From contig OY720346.1 of assembly GCA_963082975.1 (NCBI GenBank), positions 27,646,720 through 27,710,719 on the forward strand: a stretch of 64,000 bases of DNA, written 5' to 3'. How positions within the stretch are numbered: the stretch's first letter is position 1; each line of letters opens with the position of its first letter. The position numbers and the translations under genes were made by a program. The DNA comes from Labia minor. Lineage: Eukaryota; Arthropoda; Insecta; Dermaptera; Spongiphoridae. Under the pieces are notes generated by a model. The model did not search any database. It saw nothing but the letters and a program-made list of their open reading frames with translations, and had not been told where the DNA came from. This document shows, one piece after another, positions 59,407-64,000 of this stretch.

Positions 59407-59537
59407 TTACTGATTAAATTAAAATATCTTTTAATATACTGATTGAAATAAAATGAATGAAAACCTTTTGCAGACTTTCAACCAAATACCAAATACTAAG
59501 AATCACTAGGAGAGCCCCCTGTCTAGGGGAGAAGAGC
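59407..59537 (+). mobile_element. Repeat D copy 2, 3' part
   Basis: Matches 37560-37726: TTACTGATTAAATT, GATTGAAATAAAATGAATG, ACTTTCAACCAAATACCA, a degraded hairpin (GAGCCCCCTG) and GGGGAGAAGAGC. It ends exactly where the mariner remnant begins, so the terminal AGCTAGT is missing. Confidence 0.65.
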
Positions 59538-60207
59538 GCCGATCCTTTCATCGCCAAATGCAGTTTAGGGAACAGATAGAATTCGCACGGAGGCAGATCT
59601 GGTGAATAGGGCGAATGATGCAAAGGAATAACGTGATTTTTGACCAAAAATTCAGTTACAAGTCGCGAAAGATGTGATGGTACATTATCGTGCAAAAGAG
59701 TCCAACTGCCGATTTCCCCATATTCTGGCCGAATACGACGAATTCTTGCCAGCAAACGCTTCATAACGCCCAAGTAAAACTTGTTTTGTTATTTTTGATG
59801 AATTCACGCAATTTGTCGATATTTTCTTCCGATAATCCGGTTCTGGGACGGCCTGATCTTTTGTCATCATCCAGCGTCTCTACCCGATTTGAATTGCCCG
59901 AACCACTCGTAAACTTGCGTAGGGGATAGACAATCATCACCATATGCATTTTGTATCATTTGGTGCGTTTCAATAAATGTTTTACCAAGTTTAACACAAA
60001 AATCAATTGCAGCTCTTTGTTGGAAACTCATTTTCCGACCGATCTGCAAAACACACTGACATTTGAAACGCAATAACTTTTGTTGTATGCATCCAAATAT
60101 CATGAAATTTATACCAGTTGTATATGGGTAAAATATTACAACAGATGGCTTTAGTGGTACTATTTTTTTTTTAAAAGTTCGGTTTCTTTTGGCATGGAGG
60201 GTGTATA
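59538..60207 (-). pseudogene. Internally deleted mariner element
   Basis: Start ATG at 60031: MSFQQRAAIDFCVKLGKT and AYGDDCLSPTQVYEWFGQF form the N-terminal DNA-binding region. A shifted frame gives DDKRSGRPRTGLSEENIDKL. About 100 codons including the first catalytic Asp are missing, and sequence resumes at FYLGVMKRLLARIRR, LLHDNVPSH (second catalytic Asp) and YSPDLPPCEFYLFPKLHLAM. The third catalytic position in this motif is normally Asp (DFxLF) but is Glu here. The 5' terminal repeat ACACCCTCCATGCCAAAAG lies at about 60203-60185 beside TA repeats; the 3' terminal repeat is absent. Non-functional. Confidence 0.88.
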
Positions 60208-60214
60208 TATATAT

Positions 60215-61585
60215 TATTATTATCATTTATATATTTTTTAGTATATTTTTATTTGAAAATTAATGTATCAGCTTTGGAATTAAAAGTCCCTCAAATGTTT
60301 CCAATTTATTTTATTTACTTATTTTGGCCACTAATATTAATAAATTCGTTGGAACGTTTATATTCTTATCTTAAAATCTCACTTTTGTCTCTATTAACAC
60401 ATTGAAAATACCAATCAATTTCTTTTTTTGTAATTTTGGTATAAAACAATTTATAAGAATTTATTAAAAGCTCCCCGCTGTTCATACAATGCCTCTTTAA
60501 ATAAAAGAAATATTATTTAAAGTTTCTTCATTTATATGCATTATAATGTTGCTAATTAATGCTAACATAAGTTAAGATATACTATATGTGTATATATCAT
60601 AAATATTTAAATAAAATCAATCAAATTAATCTTTATTTTAGTTTATCTTTATTTATTTTACCATATACCTAGATCATTGAAATCTTAAAGTAAGAAAAAA
60701 CATCAAAAACTCTTTAAAAGATTTACATAGAATGATTAAATTTCAGTAGATAAAATATCGATATAATGTATCATTAAAAAAAGATCAAAATTTAAAAAAA
60801 AAATATAAAATAAACATTAATTATAATTTTTTGAAAGAAAAACGTGTCGTTAATTTTTTTATTTGTCACCTCATAAAAGACAGGCAGTTAAATAGAAATA
60901 TCATTGACCTGAGTTAACCTTTTGGATTAAATGGCTAAAGCCCTTTTGGTTGATGGGATTATTTTGCTAAAGGAGAGACCAAAAGTCTCGAGGGAGTGGG
61001 TGGTTGGGGGGCGCGGTATAACCCAAAAGGAAATATAATAAAAGACCTTTATATTAAGTTCAAACATTGTATAATTTAATACAAAGTGGAAGTTTAATAG
61101 GTAAGCAACCTATGTAAGGTAATATACCGTTATAATACTTTAAATATTTAATTTTTTACTTTTGTTTCTATTTCTATTTATAGTATAGTAAATGGAAATA
61201 TAAACTTTAAAACAATACTCTTTCTATTGACCGAAGTTAAAGAATAGAAAAGAAAGGAAAATAAAATTTAAACTTTTTATAGGAGGGAGAAATGTTGATG
61301 ATTCTAATGGCCAGTTAACATAACTATGAAATTAAAAAAATTAAATCTCAAAAAAAGAAAAAAAAAGTTTTAACTCAATTTATTTTTATACTCAGATTTA
61401 AATTTGAATAAATAAATAATTAAATCATTTAAAAAAGAAATGGATATAATTTTTTAAATTTTATTTGAAAGTGGTATTTATAAATTTTCACATATTTAAT
61501 TAAATGTGTTTTTAAACAATTTAAAATGTAATTTTTAAAAAAATACTAAAACTTCATACTTTTATTATATCAATCGTTTATATTA
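60215..61585. other. AT-rich stretch with one unexplained block at 60880-61050
   Basis: The block has GACCTGAGTTAACCTTTTGG, CTAAAGCCCTTTTGG, GAGGGAGTGGGTGG and GGGGCGCGG, no ORF. It could be conserved non-coding DNA. The rest shows nothing. Confidence 0.4.
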
Positions 61586-61592
61586 TAGCACT

Positions 61593-61833
61593 CAGGGGTG
61601 GACTAAGGCCTAGACAACCTAGGTACGTGCGTAGTAATTTTTGGGCCCCGAAAATTTTTGTACATGTATATTATTTTCCATTTTTTTCTTGGAATCCGAT
61701 AATTAAATATGCCTACATACACACTATATGCTTTAAAACCAAACTACCAAACACGAAGTATGTGTCCAGACTGAAAAATAGGCCTGGAATTACAATGTTG
61801 CCTAGGGTCCACTTTAGCCTTAATCCGCCACTG
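61593..61833. mobile_element. hAT MITE
   Basis: Ends CAGGGGTGGACTAAGGC and CCTTAATCCGCCACTG. Flanks ATAGCACT (61585-61592) and ATAGAACT (61834-61841) match at 7 of 8. The interior includes TGGGCCCCGAAAATTTT. The 79-codon ORF is incidental. Confidence 0.85.
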
Positions 61834-61849
61834 ATAGAACTCATGGTTT

Positions 61850-62370
61850 ATATAAGTATAAAATAAATAAAAGTTTAACTTCGAAAAAAATTTATTTTTA
61901 AAATAAATTCTTTATTTGAGATTCCTTATAAACCAAGGCAATAGTTCCTTACAAAAAATAAAATAAATTTAAATTTTAATCACAAAATAAAAACAACACA
62001 TTTTTAAGATTGAAAAACAACATTAATTATTACCTACTTGTTGTTGTATTTGAGCTAAATATTTATGAACCCGATGTACCATATAATATGTACTTATAAT
62101 ATAGGCACATTTCTTTTCTATAGATATATTATTATATTATAATATTATAATATATTATAAATAAATAATTAATAAATAAAAACTAAATCTCTTTTTATTT
62201 TGATTTATCCAAATATATTTTTCGATATATATTTTAAATTCAAATTTTAATGTATTTATTTAAATTATAAATTTAATATCAAAAATGAATAAATCCACCC
62301 GACAGAACACAATAATTTTATATTTTGATGAATAAATGAGTAAATGAATCATTTAAAATATATATACGCA
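61850..62370. other. AT-rich stretch, nothing recognised
   Basis: No gene or repeat end seen. Confidence 0.6.
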
Positions 62371-62371
62371 G

Positions 62372-62515
62372 AGCTGTTTCAAGTTAAAACTGCGTCACGA
62401 ACAAAAATCAGATTGAGCGGCCCCATCTTTCCAATTTTTACAAAATGCTTATATTGTGGGATTTGGCGCCCATAAAAATTTAGGGCCCTTGTGCACCCCC
62501 TAATCACGGTCATGT
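62372..62515. mobile_element. Worn hAT-like MITE
   Basis: On the minus strand: TGACCGTGATTAGGGGGTGC, AAGGGCCCTAAATTTT, TGGCGCCAAATCCCAC, GGGGCCGCTC. This is the subterminal style of CAGTGGCG-type hAT MITEs. Ends are too altered to define a target duplication. Confidence 0.45.
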
Positions 62516-62519
62516 ATAT

Positions 62520-63435
62520 ACCTACTTATATCTTTAATTTTCAAATTATATTATTGATAATAAATATAAATCTTTAATGATAATTATTATAAATTGTATA
62601 AGTATATATATATTTAATAATCTTTTTATATCAACTATGAAATAAATATTTCCTTTTTTTTGTTTTTTTTTCTCTATATTAAAGGAAACTCTTTAGAAAA
62701 AGAAGTTCATTAATCACTTTTTTCATTCTTTTCTTTTTGACTTAACTTATAACACATTGCAAGAGTTAATTTGCCTGTTTTCATGGTTTGGATAAAAAAG
62801 GATGGAAGAAAAAAAAAAAAATAATCACGCAAAAAGTTTTTAATTCGCTTCATTTTTTTTTCTTTTTTTTCTTGCTTTAAATTAAAAGAAAAAATATGCA
62901 TACAACCTCAAAAGTAAGTAAACTAATTTTGAAGAAATTTATTGGAGGAAAAAAAAATATTTATTTAAATTCTTTTGCAGAATAATAATGATTAAAAAAA
63001 TGACAGTTTATGACTCCCTTTTATAGATGAGATCATTTATTGTGTTTGGTCATAAGCTTAACATGACTGACCACTTGAATGTGGCTTTTGCCATAAAATA
63101 ATTGCTTCAAATCTTCAAGGCGAAGATGAATTTAAATAATAGCGAACTTTGTGAACTTATGACTGATGACTTTTTAACATGAAATGTGTAAGAATGTTTA
63201 AAAAAAAATATTGTGATGGTGCTGAACCAGAAGCTTGACCGCAGAAATTACATTTGACCAACTGTTTCTAACCTAAGCTACCTTCTTCCATTTCCTATCC
63301 TCTCATTCTGAAATCTTAATACCTTTAAATTATCTGCCAACCACATTATTCGCCTTTCAAAATAACGTTTATCTTCCTTATTTGAATCTGCGTTTGGTAA
63401 TGCAATTTCTCATTTAAAATAGGCAGTGATCTAAT
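62520..63435. other. AT-rich stretch; unassigned denser part 63220-63400
   Basis: The minus strand of 63250-63400 could be a very worn non-LTR tail (basic, Trp-containing), but not securely. The 63-codon ORF at 62710 is A/T low complexity. Confidence 0.35.
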
Positions 63436-63440
63436 TTTTT

Positions 63441-64000
63441 ACTTTCCCGCATTCTTCGTATAAGGGAAGTATTGGAATCGTCAAAAATTTCGACTTCGAG
63501 ATTTCGATAGATCTTGACGTTTTAGACCTCTGAGTGGGAAAATACCATTTTTTCGAATTATGTCTGTGTGTGTGTATGTATGGATGTATGTAATGTTTGT
63601 CTGTGAGCAAATTTACTCAGAAACTAATCAAGCTAGGATTTCGAAATTTGGTACACCGATATTATTCACAGTTTGTAGATTTCTATCAAAATTTCGTCAA
63701 AATCGGTTAACCGGAAGTGGTACTTTACCTACACTGGTTGCGTTTACCTTTCAAGTAAAGTACCAGTTTGCTTCGAGATATTTGCTTCCTATTTTGTATA
63801 TAGATTTAAAAATATGAAAAAAATTCAGATACCAAATTTCATCATGATCTGACTACCGGAAGTGACATTTTACCTATACAAGTAGCGTTAGGTGTAAATT
63901 ATAAATATATATAATAGTGTTAAACCATTTTACTTTATAATTTAAATTAATTAGTTTGTTTATTTTTATTGTTGTTAAAACATAATAATAATAACCTAAT
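63441..64000 (+). mobile_element. Family B copy 2, cut by the window end
   Basis: Starts ACTTTCCCGCATTC after TTTTTT, then AAGGGAAGTATTGG, GTGTGTGTATGTATGG microsatellite and the same body as copy 1 in opposite orientation, to the last base. The 85-codon ORF (63560-63817) corresponds to that of copy 1; its substitutions include several non-conservative residues. Confidence 0.85.

Noticed and set aside
63560-63817. 85-codon ORF nearly matching an 83-codon ORF at 55543-55794, as a conserved gene
   Set aside because: Both lie wholly in family B repeat copies, start in a microsatellite and differ by non-conservative residues (T/I, Q/P, C/R, D/G), as expected for neutral repeat sequence.

Overview
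This is a 64 kb stretch of a very AT-rich, gene-poor, transposon-dense animal nuclear genome, most probably an arthropod. Support comes from spliced host coding sequence, hAT, piggyBac, mariner, PIF/Harbinger and Helentron-type DNA elements, a Ty3/gypsy-type LTR retrotransposon, RTE/CR1-like non-LTR debris, and an arthropod-style core promoter inside one repeat. There is no bacterial gene organisation. The species cannot be named from sequence alone.

Only one host coding exon is convincing: minus strand 11599-11709, the first coding exon of a neuronal-calcium-sensor (visinin/recoverin-like) EF-hand protein. It ends at a GTAAG donor. No EF-hand exon was recognised in the 11.6 kb downstream of it on its strand, so the first intron appears to run past the window start and to be packed with transposons.

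Layout. 1-3.0 kb: degraded piggyBac transposase gene, a mariner tail and a non-LTR reverse transcriptase tail. 4.6-5.2 kb: first copy of repeat family A. 5.9-10.5 kb: complete-looking LTR element with indistinguishable 1004-bp LTRs, 4-bp target duplications, primer site, purine tract and a gag-protease ORF, but no reverse transcriptase or integrase core. 10.8-11.5 kb: hAT MITE, then the host exon. 13.7-20.8 kb: non-LTR fragments, three hAT MITEs with perfect 8-bp target duplications and two A copies. 21.9-23.3 kb: hAT element with a transposase remnant, carrying a 750-bp foldback whose arms contain outward core promoters. 24.8-31 kb: a hAT-like MITE, a deleted mariner, a tRNA-like sequence and tangled repeat ends. 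33-53 kb: repeat families A and C, a Helitron-like repeat, a long TIR element holding an A copy, a retropepsin fragment, a PIF/Harbinger MITE and another non-LTR tail. 53-64 kb: families A and B, a deleted mariner and hAT MITEs.

The main pattern is three dispersed families (A, B, C; about 590-630 bp). All begin after a T tract with ACT/ACC and carry a variable microsatellite followed by GATGAAATTTGG. A and C also have the asymmetric terminal inverted repeats and 3' hairpin expected of non-autonomous Helentrons (Helitron2). The most unusual single objects are the LTR element, with hairpin arrays and a ladder of primer-site copies, and the promoter-bearing foldback. Coordinates were counted by hand from the sequence and may be off by a few bases; all family calls are by eye, without database searches.
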